A DNA stretch of 11,174 nucleotides. Source: Sphingobium sp. (GTDB taxonomy: Bacteria; Pseudomonadota; Alphaproteobacteria; Sphingomonadales; Sphingomonadaceae). Under the pieces are notes generated by a model. It was not told the origin of the DNA. It did not search any database and saw only the letters and a program-made list of their open reading frames with translations. The stretch spans positions 1 through 11,174 of the forward strand of contig QFQF01000032.1 in NCBI GenBank assembly GCA_003248935.1, given 5' to 3'. A program made the position numbers and the translations under genes. This document shows positions 1-7,219 of the stretch, piece after piece (position 1 is the first letter of the stretch; every line of letters begins with the position of its first letter).

Positions 1-102
1 CGGATGATGAACGCACGGAATTATTGGATGGAAGCGGTTTCGGCTGAAGTCCGCTTGATGCATAGTGCCAGCAATAGCCCGACAGTCCGCTTACCACCCA
101 AA

Positions 103-1428
103 TCAGCCAGCCTCGCGCACCCCATAAAGCAGCAGCGCGGCGCCGGCGCAGATCGCCAGCGTGACGGGCACGCTCCGGCGCTGGACGAGCAGCACATGGA
201 GGCCAAGCAGGCTCAGCGCCAGCGCGGCGGGATCGATGCTCGCCCAGTCCGGCCAGGCGATCCGCAGCGGACCGGGCCGCACCGTCCCGACGCGCGCGAA
301 CAGCAGGTGCAGGCCGAACCACAGCGCCAGGTTCGCGATCACCCCGACGACCGCGCCGGTCAGCGCCGCCAGCCCGCCATGCAGCGTCCGCGCATGTTCC
401 AACCGCTCGATCCACGGGGCGAAGGCGAATATCCACAGGAAGCACGGCGCGAACGTCACCCAGCTCGTCACCAGCGCGCCGATCATGCCCGCAACCAGCG
501 GAGAGAACGGCTCGGGCATCCGGTAGGCGGCGAGGAAGCCGACGAACTGCGTCACCATGATCAGCGGGCCGGGCGTCGTTTCGGCGAGCCCCAGCCCGTC
601 GGCCATCTCGCCCGGCCGCAGCCAGTGGTGCGTCTCCACCGCGGCCTGCGCCATATAGGCGAGCACGGCATAGGCCCCGCCGAAGGTGACGATCGCCAGC
701 TTCGAGAAGAACAGGCCGATCGCCACCAGCAGGTGATCGCCGCCCAGCGCCGCCCACAGCATCAGCAGCGGCAGCAGCCAGATCGCGAGCCAGCGGGCGA
801 CGGTGCGCAGCGTGGGGACCAGCAACGGCGTCCGCTCGCAGCCGGCGCTGCCGCTCTCCCCATCCCCATCCTTCAGGCCCAGCCACGCCGGGCGGAACCG
901 CGCGACGATCATGCCGGCCGCCCCCGCGCCCAGCACGACCGCCGGGAACGGCAGGGCGAGCGCGAACAGAGCGATGAAGGACAGGATCGCCAGCACGACC
1001 TGCAACCGCCCCTTCAGCGCCCGTCCGGCGATGCGCCAGAGCGCCTGCACGACAAGGGCGAGGACCGCCGCCTTCACGCCCAGGAACACGGCCGGGAACC
1101 AGGGCAGGACCGCCGCCTGCACATAGAGGATCGACAGCGCCAGGATGACGATCGCGCCCGGCACGACGAACAGCATGCCCGCCGCCAGCCCGCCGCGCGG
1201 CCCGTACAGCCGCCAGCCGATATAGGTCGCCAGTTGCTGCGCTTCCGGCCCCGGCAACAGGTGGCAGAAGTTCAGCGCGCGTAGGAAAGGCCCCTCGGCG
1301 ATCCACTGCCGGTCCTCGACCAGTTCCTTGTGCATCAGGGCGATCTGCCCGGCGGGACCGCCGAAGCTGAGGCACCCTATGCGGGCGAAGACCTTCACCA
1401 GATCGCGAAAGGACGGCGTGCTTGCCAT
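103..1428 (-). CDS. chrA: ChrA-type chromate transporter (CHR family, two-domain form)
   Basis: A 441-residue polytopic inner-membrane protein of the chromate ion transporter (CHR) family, which in characterised members exports chromate. The sequence shows two homologous halves. The first carries FGGPAGQ at residues 22-28 and LLPGPEAQQL at 57-66. The second carries FGGAYAVLAYM at 249-259 and ETTPGP at 283-288. Many hydrophobic segments lie between them, with a charged linker around 185-200. The length fits the long-chain, two-domain CHR form. The ATG at 1428 is chosen because an AGGGGAG ribosome site sits just upstream and the family N-terminus (FRDLVKVFARIGCLSFGGP) starts there; the open frame extends to 1545 without family-like sequence. 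A possible promoter (TTGCAA at 1545-1550 and AATCAT at 1521-1526, minus strand, 18-bp spacer) lies in the gap to the glucosidase gene. The substrate is inferred from the family. No chrB regulator is in view. Bases 1-102 beyond its stop hold nothing recognisable. Confidence 0.93.
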   Translation of the reverse strand: MASTPSFRDLVKVFARIGCLSFGGPAGQIALMHKELVEDRQWIAEGPFLRALNFCHLLPGPEAQQLATYIGWRLYGPRGGLAAGMLFVVPGAIVILALSILYVQAAVLPWFPAVFLGVKAAVLALVVQALWRIAGRALKGRLQVVLAILSFIALFALALPFPAVVLGAGAAGMIVARFRPAWLGLKDGDGESGSAGCERTPLLVPTLRTVARWLAIWLLPLLMLWAALGGDHLLVAIGLFFSKLAIVTFGGAYAVLAYMAQAAVETHHWLRPGEMADGLGLAETTPGPLIMVTQFVGFLAAYRMPEPFSPLVAGMIGALVTSWVTFAPCFLWIFAFAPWIERLEHARTLHGGLAALTGAVVGVIANLALWFGLHLLFARVGTVRPGPLRIAWPDWASIDPAALALSLLGLHVLLVQRRSVPVTLAICAGAALLLYGVREAG

Positions 1429-1569
1429 ATGCGCTCCCCTGCGGCTCCATGCTCCGCATCGTGACGCAGCGCTTGGGCGGGGAACGCCTGAACGGGAGGC
1501 TGACCGGTCCCGATGGTGCCATGATTGCGCCACCTGCGCCGCCATTGCAAGCGGGATGCGCGGGCCGCC

Positions 1570-3843
1570 CTACCCCGCCCTGGGCTGCTCCGCATACAGG
1601 GTGAAGCTGGCGTGCAGCCCGCCGGTCGAGGACTGGCCGACCCACAGGTCGAAATCGCCCGGTTCGGCGATCGTCTTCCCCCCCTGCCCCACGAAGGTCA
1701 GCCGGTCGCGGGAGAGGGAAAAGCGCACCTCGGCCGACTGGCCCGGCCCCAGCGTCACGCGGCGAATGGCCTTCAGCTCACGGATCGGCCGCGTCCGGCT
1801 CGCCACCCGGTCGCGAAGGTAGAGCTGCACCACCTCGCTGCCCGCCGCCTCGCCCTCGTTGCGCAGACGCACGCGCACCTCGATCGCACCGTCCCACCGC
1901 AGCGCGGTATCGCTCAGTTGCAGGTCGCTGAGCGTGAAGCGGGTGTAGCTCAGGCCATGGCCGAACGGATATCGCGCGCTGTTGTCGGTGGTGCGGAAAC
2001 GGGACTTGTACTCGGTGCTGCCCCCGTCGACCATCGGCCGCCCGGTGCTCTTGCGGTCATAAAAGAACGGCTCCTGCCCCGATTCCCATGGAAAGCTGAC
2101 CGGCAGCTTGGCCGAGGGGTTGACCGTCCCGAACAGTACGTCGGCGATCGCATGGCCAGTCTCGCTGCCCAGGAACCATGTCGCCAGCACCGCATTGGCG
2201 TTGGCGACGCCGCCATGCAGCGCCAGCGCGCGCCCGTGCTTCAGCAGGACGACCAGCGGCTTGCCCGTCGCCTCCACGGCGTCGGCCAGCGCCTGCTGCA
2301 CCGGCGGCAGTTCGATGGCGGTGCGCGACTGCGCCTCGCCCGACATGTCCTGTCCCTCGCCGATCGCCAGGATGACGACGTCCGCCGCCTTTGCCGCCTC
2401 GACCGCGCGGGCGACCCCGTCGGGGATGATCGTCTCGACGTCGCAGCCCTTCTCGATCGTCAGCAGGGCCGGGTCGCGCATCGCCGCGCGGATGCCGGTG
2501 GCGATGTCGGCCACCGCCTTCGTGTCGCCATAGAAGGCCCAGGGGCCGAGCAGGTTGTCGACGTCCTCGCCGAACGGCCCGATCAGGGCGATGCGCCTGG
2601 CCGCGTCTGCGCGCAGCGGCAGCACGCCGTCATTCTGGAGCAGGACGATCGACCGCGCTCCCGCCTCCCGCGCCAGCGCGCGCTTGGCGGGCGTGGCGAT
2701 GCGCGCCCCTTCCGCCTTCGTGTCGAGCGACCGGAACGGGTCGTCGAGCAGGCCGATCGCGGTCTTCACGTACAGGATGCGGCGCACCGCCACGTCCAGC
2801 GTCTCCATCGGCACCGCGCCCTGCTGCACCAGGCTCGGCAGGTGCCGGACATAGAGGCCGCTCTGCATGCTCATGTCGACCCCGGCCAGCACGGCGAGCC
2901 GCGCCGCCTCCCGCTCGTCGGCGGCATAGCCATGCGCGACCAGTTCCTCGTCGGCGGTATAGTCGGAAAAGACGAAGCCCCGGAAACCCAGTTCGCCCCT
3001 CAGCATGTCGGTCAGCAGCGTGCGGTCGGCGGTCGCGGGCACGCCGTTGATCTCGTTGAACGCCGCCATGATGCTCAGCACGCCCGCGTCGATCGCGGCG
3101 GTGAACGGCGGCAAATGCGTCTCGCGCAGCGTCTCCTCGGAAATGTCGACGCTGCCATATTCGACCCCGGCGGCGACCGCGCCATAGGCGATGAAATGCT
3201 TGGCGCAGGCGAGCAGGCTGTCGGCGCGGCGCAGGTTGCGCCCCTGGAACCCCCGGATGCGCGCGGCCGCGAACAGCTGGCCCAGATACACGTCCTCGCC
3301 CGATCCCTCGACCACCCGGCCCCAGCGCTGGTCGCGCGCCACGTCGACCATCGGGCCGAACGACAGGTGCAGCCCGGCCGCCGTCGCCTCCTCCGCGGCC
3401 GCGCGGGCCGTCCGCTCGGCGAGCACCGGGTCGAAGCTCGCCGCCTCCGCCAGCGGCACGGGAAAAATCGTGCGCAGCCCGTGGATCACGTCGCCCGCGA
3501 ACAGGATGGGGATGCCCATCCGGGTCTCCCCGACCGCGATCTGCTGTGCCCGCCGCGCGCCCTCGACGCCGATGCCGTTGAACAGGCATCCGACATGGCC
3601 CTTGCGGATTTCCGCCGCCAGCTTCTTCTCGTCCTGGATGCCGACGGTCGGGTTGGGCTGGTTGAACGGGCGGAAGGCGTCGGCGAAGCAGCTCATCTGC
3701 CCCGCTTTCTCCTCCGGCGTCATCCGCGCGATCAGGTCGTCGACCCGCGCGACATCGTCGGCGGCGAGCGCACGGCCCGCGCGCCCCAGCAGGAGGGCGC
3801 CGGACACGGCGCCGATGAGCAATTCCCGGCGATCAAAAGGCAT
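1570..3843 (-). CDS. bglX: Exported GH3 family beta-glucosidase (BglX-like)
   Basis: A 757-residue glycoside hydrolase family 3 enzyme, expected to remove terminal beta-linked glucose or xylose from oligosaccharides in the periplasm. The N-terminus (DRRELLIGAVSGALLLG, residues 4-20) is a signal peptide with twin arginines, ending near AALAADD-like residues 25-30, so Tat export is possible. The TIM-barrel domain covers about 30-365, with GD118, the RWGR stretch at 173-176, KHF at 215-217 and the likely nucleophile Asp294 in GFRGFVFSDY. The alpha/beta sandwich domain covers about 395-590, with GEAQSR around Glu503, a candidate acid/base. A fibronectin type III-like domain ends the protein (about 655-735, GSEVVQLYLRD). 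Size and domain order match periplasmic BglX (about 755-765 residues). The ATG at 3843 gives a complete signal peptide, though its ribosome site is weak. The exact sugar preference cannot be read from sequence. Confidence 0.94.
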   Translation of the reverse strand: MPFDRRELLIGAVSGALLLGRAGRALAADDVARVDDLIARMTPEEKAGQMSCFADAFRPFNQPNPTVGIQDEKKLAAEIRKGHVGCLFNGIGVEGARRAQQIAVGETRMGIPILFAGDVIHGLRTIFPVPLAEAASFDPVLAERTARAAAEEATAAGLHLSFGPMVDVARDQRWGRVVEGSGEDVYLGQLFAAARIRGFQGRNLRRADSLLACAKHFIAYGAVAAGVEYGSVDISEETLRETHLPPFTAAIDAGVLSIMAAFNEINGVPATADRTLLTDMLRGELGFRGFVFSDYTADEELVAHGYAADEREAARLAVLAGVDMSMQSGLYVRHLPSLVQQGAVPMETLDVAVRRILYVKTAIGLLDDPFRSLDTKAEGARIATPAKRALAREAGARSIVLLQNDGVLPLRADAARRIALIGPFGEDVDNLLGPWAFYGDTKAVADIATGIRAAMRDPALLTIEKGCDVETIIPDGVARAVEAAKAADVVILAIGEGQDMSGEAQSRTAIELPPVQQALADAVEATGKPLVVLLKHGRALALHGGVANANAVLATWFLGSETGHAIADVLFGTVNPSAKLPVSFPWESGQEPFFYDRKSTGRPMVDGGSTEYKSRFRTTDNSARYPFGHGLSYTRFTLSDLQLSDTALRWDGAIEVRVRLRNEGEAAGSEVVQLYLRDRVASRTRPIRELKAIRRVTLGPGQSAEVRFSLSRDRLTFVGQGGKTIAEPGDFDLWVGQSSTGGLHASFTLYAEQPRAG

Positions 3844-4061
3844 GGCGGCCGGTATAGACGAGGGCCATCTGAATGAAAGCTGATCGCCCGTGCATCCGGG
3901 GCGTCCCGTCGACGGGGCGACCTTCCGGACAAGCCCGGCCCGCCGGGAAAGCGCCCCGCCGACAAAGCAATTGAGTTTCGCCCGCCGGGCCTTTACTGCG
4001 GCTGCCCCATGCGAGGGCGCATGCGTAGCGCGCCGAGCCGACCATCCAACGGAGTTCCCTT
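3844..4061. promoter_or_regulatory. Divergent intergenic region between the GH3 gene and the SapC-family gene
   Basis: This 218-base gap separates two divergently transcribed genes and must hold both promoters. It contains the GC-rich palindrome CCCGTCGACGGG, and near 3981 the short inverted repeat GCCCGCCGGGC. A weak sigma-70-like pair reads toward the SapC gene: TTGAGT at 3971-3976 and TACTGC at 3994-3999, with a 17-base spacer. The ribosome site GGAG at 4051-4054 serves the SapC gene. No LacI- or TonB-associated operator was recognised. The promoter assignment is tentative. Confidence 0.3.
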
Positions 4062-4853
4062 ATGGCCAGCGCGCCGAGCAATGTGCTTCCCATCCTCTAC
4101 AACGACCTGATCCCGCTCAACAGCAAGGACCATGCGGACTATCACAGCCGCCCGTCGGAAACGGCGCCGTTCCTGAAGACCCAGCACGCGATCCCGCTGA
4201 CCGTCGACGAGTTCGTGGTGGCGCAGCGCTTCCTGCCGATCATCTTCTCCGCCGGCGAAGACCCCGTTCCGCTCGCGCTGATGGGCCTGAACGAGGGCGT
4301 GAACACGTTCGTGGACGATGAGGGCAAGCTGATGGCCCGCGCCTATGTCCCGGCCTATATCCGCCGCTATCCGTGGATGCTGGCGCGCCTGCGGCCGGAC
4401 AGCGACGACATGTCGCTCTGCTTCGACCCGACCAGCGACATGGTCGGCCAGTTCGCGGAGGGCGACGCCCTGCTCGCCGACGGCCAGCCGACCGAAGCGA
4501 CCCAGGCGATCCTGAAATTCTGCGAGGATTTCGAGGCGGCGGCGCAGCGCACCGGCCAGTTCATGAAGGATCTGAAGGAAATGGGCCTGCTGATGGACGG
4601 CGAAGTCGCCATCCAGGTGCCTGACCGCGAGCAGCCGTTCGTCTATCGCGGCTTCCAGATGGTGAACGAGGAAAAGCTGCGCGACATGCGCGGCGACCAG
4701 CTGCGCAAGATCAACCAGAACGGCATGCTGCCGCTGCTGCACGCCCACCTGTTCTCGCTGCAGCTGATGCGCGAAATCTTCCAGTTCCAGGTGGAACAGG
4801 GGAAGATGCCGCAGGTCTCGCTCGCCGGGGAACCGGCTCCGGCTAACGCCTGA
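4062..4853 (+). CDS. SapC family protein
   Basis: A 263-residue protein that I recognise as the SapC family, named after a Campylobacter S-layer-associated gene and common in sphingomonads and Caulobacter. Characteristic stretches are FLKTQHAIPLTVDEF (about 36-50), the ALMGLNEGVNTFVDDEGK region (about 72-89), AYVPAYIRRYPWML (about 93-106) and, toward the end, LPLLHAHLFSLQLM. No signal peptide or membrane helix is seen, so it is probably cytoplasmic. The molecular function is not established. Family members often sit beside TonB-dependent receptors and carbohydrate-use genes. Here the divergent neighbour is an exported beta-glucosidase, which fits that pattern, but no receptor is in the window. 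The ATG at 4062 follows GGAG at 4051-4054 with good spacing. The product is stand-alone, with no following gene on the same strand before the small-RNA candidate. Confidence 0.9.
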   Translation: MASAPSNVLPILYNDLIPLNSKDHADYHSRPSETAPFLKTQHAIPLTVDEFVVAQRFLPIIFSAGEDPVPLALMGLNEGVNTFVDDEGKLMARAYVPAYIRRYPWMLARLRPDSDDMSLCFDPTSDMVGQFAEGDALLADGQPTEATQAILKFCEDFEAAAQRTGQFMKDLKEMGLLMDGEVAIQVPDREQPFVYRGFQMVNEEKLRDMRGDQLRKINQNGMLPLLHAHLFSLQLMREIFQFQVEQGKMPQVSLAGEPAPANA

Positions 4854-4918
4854 GGCGCCTGAAGCATCGCAAAACAGCCGTTTCGGACGAATTACGACGA
4901 ATGGTGTGCGCGGGGTTC

Positions 4919-4947
4919 TTGAAACCTTCGCGCACCTCCACTAGATA
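4919..4947 (+). promoter_or_regulatory. Sigma-70-type promoter for the small RNA candidate
   Basis: TTGAAA at 4919-4924 and TAGATA at 4942-4947 are separated by 17 bases, a good housekeeping-type promoter for an alphaproteobacterium. It would start transcription near 4954, just ahead of the first stem-loop of the small-RNA candidate and about 100 bases after the SapC-family stop codon. No open reading frame with a ribosome site follows it before the terminator at 5036-5066, which supports a non-coding transcript. Confidence 0.55.
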
Positions 4948-4953
4948 GTCGTT

Positions 4954-5066
4954 GTGCGGTGCACCTGCCCCCCTTTCGGGTGCTCGCATGGGCGTCTCCT
5001 CCCCCTTTTGGAGACGTCTCCTCCCTGAACCTTGGCCACCCCATGCTCTGCATGGGGTGGTTTTTT
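4954..5066 (+). ncRNA. Small regulatory RNA candidate with two anti-Shine-Dalgarno motifs (suhB/mmgR-like)
   Basis: A probable trans-acting small RNA of about 113 nt. Three stem-loops are visible. The first pairs GCACC (4961-4965) with GGTGC (4979-4983) around a C-rich loop. The second is a perfect 7-bp stem, CGTCTCC (4993-4999) with GGAGACG (5010-5016). The third is the terminator at 5036-5060 followed by six Ts. The octamer CTCCTCCC occurs twice, at 4996-5003 (partly in the second loop) and 5018-5025 (single-stranded, before TGAAC). Such anti-Shine-Dalgarno motifs block ribosome sites of target mRNAs in several alphaproteobacterial small RNAs. The arrangement CTCCTCCCTGAAC followed by a GGCC-rich terminator stem reminds me of the suhB/mmgR (alpha-r8) family, but that match is from memory and untested. 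Other CCTCC-motif families such as alpha-r14 are alternatives. The 5' end is inferred from the promoter. Confidence 0.65.
5036..5066 (+). terminator. Rho-independent terminator of the small RNA
   Basis: CCACCCCATGC (5036-5046) pairs perfectly with GCATGGGGTGG (5050-5060) around a TCT triloop, an 11-bp stem, and is followed directly by TTTTTT (5061-5066). It points in the plus direction only; the opposite side has no matching T-run on the minus strand. It also insulates the convergent amidohydrolase gene, whose stop codon lies about 30 bases further on. Confidence 0.9.
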
Positions 5067-5097
5067 ATGTGCCGTTATCCGGGGAAGCCGGCCCCTG

Positions 5098-6003
5098 CTA
5101 CTCGGCCGCCTGCGCGAAGGTCGCGCCGGGCAGCGCCTGCGCCAGCATCGCGACCAGATCGGTGATCAGCGCCTGTATCCCGGGCAGGCCGGGCCCCGGC
5201 CGGTCGAGCGCCGGGTCGAGATACAGGCTGCGATCCACCTCGACCTGCAGGGCGTGCATGCCCCGCTCGGGACGACCGTGCCGCTCCAGCAGATAGCTGC
5301 CGGGATAGGGGTGATTCTGTGCCGTCGCGATTCCCCGCCCCGCGCACAGTTCCGTCGCCATCGCGATCAGGCGACTCGACGCGCTCGCCCCGAATCGGTC
5401 GCCCAGCACGATTCGCGCGGCCCGCCCGGCCGTCGGCGGCAACGGCGGCATCGAATGGATGTCGAGCAGGATCGCATGACCGTGCACCGTGCGCACCCGT
5501 TCCATCATGTCGGCCAGCGCCGCATGATAGGGCCGGTGATAGGTGTCGATCCGCTCCGTGACCGCGCTCCAGGGCAACGGCTGCAACCACAGGTCGCCGA
5601 CCCCGGCCAGACGGCGCGGGATCAGGCCCAGCCCTCCGCGCAGTTTCGCGCTGGCGATCAGCGGCTGGCCGTGCGGCATGTCGCGCACCATTGCGGGGTC
5701 AATCTCCCGCTCTCCCCGGTTCAGGTCGATCATCGCGCGTGGCGCGCGCGCCACGAACAGCGCGCATCCCGCGTCCGCCAGTCCGGCGAGCAGCAGGTCG
5801 GCGAACCGGTCCTCCAGCCGCCGCAGCGCCGCGGGAGCAACCCGTGCCTGCGCCAGCAGTTCAGGCGGATAGGCCCGGCCCGCATGGGGCACCGATATCA
5901 CGACCGGCGACGGCGGCACCTCCGGACCATAACGGTCATAGGCGGACAGCCGCTCCACGGGCGGGATCGGCATCGACAGGTCGCAAGGCGCTGGATCCGC
6001 CAT
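5098..6003 (-). CDS. N-formylglutamate amidohydrolase family protein
   Basis: A 301-residue protein of the N-formylglutamate amidohydrolase (FGase) family, zinc-dependent hydrolases of N-formyl amino acids; the best-known member, HutG, ends one branch of histidine degradation. Family landmarks are visible: VVISVPHAGRAYPPEL near the N-terminus, LEDRFADLL, APRAMIDLNRGEREID, LLDIHSMPPLP in the middle, AQNHPYPGSYLLERHG, and MHALQVEVDRSLYLD near the C-terminus. The His, Asp and Glu residues in these blocks are the expected metal and substrate ligands. No hut genes are nearby, so a role in histidine use is not supported by context; the substrate is uncertain. The gene is divergent from the cpdR-like gene. 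The ATG at 6003 is preferred over an upstream in-frame start at 6132, whose extra 43 residues are unlike the family. A GAGGA lies a somewhat long 13 bases before the ATG, and an ATG at 5973 is also possible. Confidence 0.87.
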   Translation of the reverse strand: MADPAPCDLSMPIPPVERLSAYDRYGPEVPPSPVVISVPHAGRAYPPELLAQARVAPAALRRLEDRFADLLLAGLADAGCALFVARAPRAMIDLNRGEREIDPAMVRDMPHGQPLIASAKLRGGLGLIPRRLAGVGDLWLQPLPWSAVTERIDTYHRPYHAALADMMERVRTVHGHAILLDIHSMPPLPPTAGRAARIVLGDRFGASASSRLIAMATELCAGRGIATAQNHPYPGSYLLERHGRPERGMHALQVEVDRSLYLDPALDRPGPGLPGIQALITDLVAMLAQALPGATFAQAAE

Positions 6004-6217
6004 TTTTATCGGGAAAGTCCTCGGGCTACTGGAAATTCTTAAGGCCTTGTCGCATAAGGACGGGAGAATTGTCACCCCCGCTCGTGGAGAGGCGGCGGCG
6101 CGTGACGGCAGCGGCACTTCGGACGCGACCATAATGCGCGCCGGAAACGGGGTCGCACGATGACGCGCATGATCGATCAGGGCGATCGCCGGTCGCAGTG
6201 AATAGGGGAAGCAGGCT
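6004..6217. promoter_or_regulatory. Divergent intergenic region between the amidohydrolase and cpdR-like genes
   Basis: This 214-base gap separates divergent genes. CpdR genes in Caulobacter relatives belong to the CtrA network, so I looked for a TTAA-N7-TTAA box; only one half-site (TTAA near 6039-6042) is present. Open reading frames through this stretch have no ribosome sites and are not family-like. The ribosome site of the cpdR-like gene (AGGGGAA) lies at its right edge. No clear -35/-10 pair was identified. Confidence 0.25.
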
Positions 6218-6595
6218 ATGGTCCGGATATTGCTGGCGGAAGATGACGACGCGATGCGCCAGTACCTGACTCGCGCCCTTGAGAAGTCCGGCTATGAGGT
6301 CGTGGCGGTGGATCGCGGCACGGCCGCCATGCCGCTGATCGAATCGGACCGATTCGACCTGCTCCTGACCGATATCGTGATGCCGGAAATGGACGGCATC
6401 GAACTCGCCCAGCACGCCGCCAACATCGCGCCCGAGATGCGCGTCATGTTCATCACCGGATTCGCGGCCGTGACGCTGAAGGCCGGAAAGGCCGTGCCAC
6501 AGGCCAAGGTGCTCTCGAAGCCGTTCCACCTGCGCGACCTGGTCTATGAGGTCGACCGCATCTTCGACACGACGGCGGCCAGCGAACTGAGCTGA
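6218..6595 (+). CDS. cpdR: CpdR-like single-domain response regulator
   Basis: A 125-residue stand-alone receiver domain with no output domain. Catalytic residues are in place: acidic pocket E8-D9-D10, phosphoacceptor Asp52 in LLLTDIVMPEMDGIEL, Thr80 in VMFITGF and Lys101 in VLSKPFHLRDLV. The sequence closely resembles Caulobacter CpdR as I remember it, including the start (ILLAEDDD) and the TDIVMPEMDGIELA and SKPFHLRDLV blocks. CpdR in its unphosphorylated form acts as an adaptor that primes ClpXP for cell-cycle substrates and promotes CtrA degradation; phosphorylation through the CckA-ChpT relay switches it off. The tail after the receiver is short and ends DTTAASELS, unlike a strong AA-type degron. 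The ATG at 6218 follows AGGGGAA. The gene is monocistronic in this window: the next convincing feature on the plus strand is the prophage end about 315 bases on. Confidence 0.88.
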   Translation: MVRILLAEDDDAMRQYLTRALEKSGYEVVAVDRGTAAMPLIESDRFDLLLTDIVMPEMDGIELAQHAANIAPEMRVMFITGFAAVTLKAGKAVPQAKVLSKPFHLRDLVYEVDRIFDTTAASELS

Positions 6596-6910
6596 CGCAC
6601 AGGCGGCCGGACGGCCGTTCGCGCTGTCCTACCGCTCCGGGCACCCGCTATTGTCCGGCGATGCCCGCCCGCATCGCCCCCTTCCCTTCCTCTCCGCCCC
6701 CTTCATTCTCGCTGCGCCTTCCTCCGCGTGGCGCACCGGTGACGCATTACCGCGGCGCGCCCGTCGCTCCGGCGTCGCATCACCGTCGCCCTGCCGGTGC
6801 GTCCGTGTTCCGCGACCGGGTGCATCAGTGGCGCGGACCGGCCGCGCCGGTGGCGCGTTCGTCATGCGTGATTGCCGCGCCTGTGGCGCGTGCCTGCCGA
6901 AGACCGCCGC
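6596..6910. other. Gene-poor host flank of the prophage, GC-rich
   Basis: These 315 bases carry no gene I can support. Open frames run through them in several phases because GC is very high, but they lack ribosome sites and are arginine- and proline-rich, typical of non-coding GC-rich sequence. A small GC-rich hairpin (CGGCC 6604-6608 with GGCCG 6613-6617) follows the cpdR-like stop and could be a weak terminator without a T-run. GTGGCGC recurs at several places between about 6727 and 6890. Just before the prophage end, the frame from ATG 6864 reads MRDCRACGACLPKTA, resembling a CxxCGxC cysteine cluster, but it is too short to call. Confidence 0.4.
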
Positions 6911-6916
6911 TGTTAG

Positions 6917-6936
6917 GGGACAAGACCGTTTGGAGT
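6917..6936 (+). repeat. End repeat copy 1, candidate transposase-binding site (L1-like)
   Basis: GGGACAAGACCGTTTGGAGT occurs here and, identically and in the same direction, at 7077-7096. This copy begins 6 bases inside the proposed prophage terminus at 6911. The flanking bases differ on both sides, so the conserved unit is the 20-mer itself, about the size of a MuA-binding site (22 bp). Confidence 0.75.
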
Positions 6937-6998
6937 GACTTCCAGCCGGGATTATCCGGGATCATGCGGGGGCTCGCGGGAAGGAAGTGCCCGAAAAA

Positions 6999-7008
6999 TG
7001 GGCGTTTC
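6999..7008 (+). repeat. Short repeat TGGGCGTTTC, copy 1
   Basis: TGGGCGTTTC recurs at 7157-7166, 158 bases away, nearly the same offset as the 160-base offset of the 20-bp end repeat. Here it forms part of a small hairpin, GCCC-GAAAAAT-GGGC. Two conserved blocks at matching offsets suggest an old duplication or two related protein-binding modules in the prophage end. Confidence 0.45.
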
Positions 7009-7076
7009 TGAGGAGTGCTGAAAAAAATTGGCGCCGCCGACCTGTGTCTAGAGTGATGGTTAAAATAGACACCGAT

Positions 7077-7096
7077 GGGACAAGACCGTTTGGAGT
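7077..7096 (+). repeat. End repeat copy 2, candidate transposase-binding site (L3-like)
   Basis: Second identical copy of the 20-mer found at 6917-6936, direct orientation, 160 bases downstream. It lies at positions 167-186 from the proposed terminus, close to where L3 sits in phage Mu. No clear third (L2-like) copy was found between them. Confidence 0.75.
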
Positions 7097-7133
7097 CCGG
7101 CCGTCTTAGAAGGTGGCCGCCAAAATAGCCCTA

Positions 7134-7151
7134 AAGGCTTCTCAGAGCCTT
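7134..7151. repeat. Inverted repeat in the prophage end
   Basis: AAGGCT (7134-7139) and AGCCTT (7146-7151) form a perfect 6-bp stem with a 6-base loop. It lies just after the second end repeat and immediately before the second TGGGCGTTTC block (7157-7166). It may be a protein-binding dyad rather than a terminator, as no T-run follows on either strand. Confidence 0.4.
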
Positions 7152-7156
7152 ATAAG

Positions 7157-7166
7157 TGGGCGTTTC
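7157..7166 (+). repeat. Short repeat TGGGCGTTTC, copy 2
   Basis: Second copy of the 10-mer at 6999-7008. Together with the 20-bp repeat, it gives two blocks repeated at almost the same offset (158 and 160 bases). Confidence 0.45.
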
Positions 7167-7219
7167 AGGGCTCTCAGCGCGCCCGGCGCCCGGCATCCAG
7201 ACACGAAATCGGCACGAAA

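Noticed and set aside
4..1284. Long plus-strand open frame opposite chrA
   Set aside because: Composed of Arg, Gln, Asp and His repeats with no domain, fully antisense to a well-supported chromate transporter; typical of GC-rich antisense frames.
1525..3876. 783-codon plus-strand open frame opposite the GH3 gene
   Set aside because: Longer than the real gene but of Arg- and Gln-rich shadow composition, while the minus strand encodes a full GH3 enzyme with nucleophile, signal peptide and C-terminal domain.
3895..3925. CCCGTCGACGGG palindrome as an operator or terminator
   Set aside because: A short GC-rich palindrome in a GC-rich genome with no T-run and no second copy; not distinguishable from chance.
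6030..6060. CtrA-binding box upstream of the cpdR-like gene
   Set aside because: Only a single TTAA half-site is present; the second half is absent at the required spacing.
6004..6132. N-terminal extension of the amidohydrolase to ATG 6132
   Set aside because: The added residues do not resemble the family, and the family-like sequence begins after 6003.
6651..7011. Open frames in two phases across the region after cpdR
   Set aside because: Arg- and Pro-rich, no ribosome site, no domain, and they run through the proposed prophage end and its repeats.
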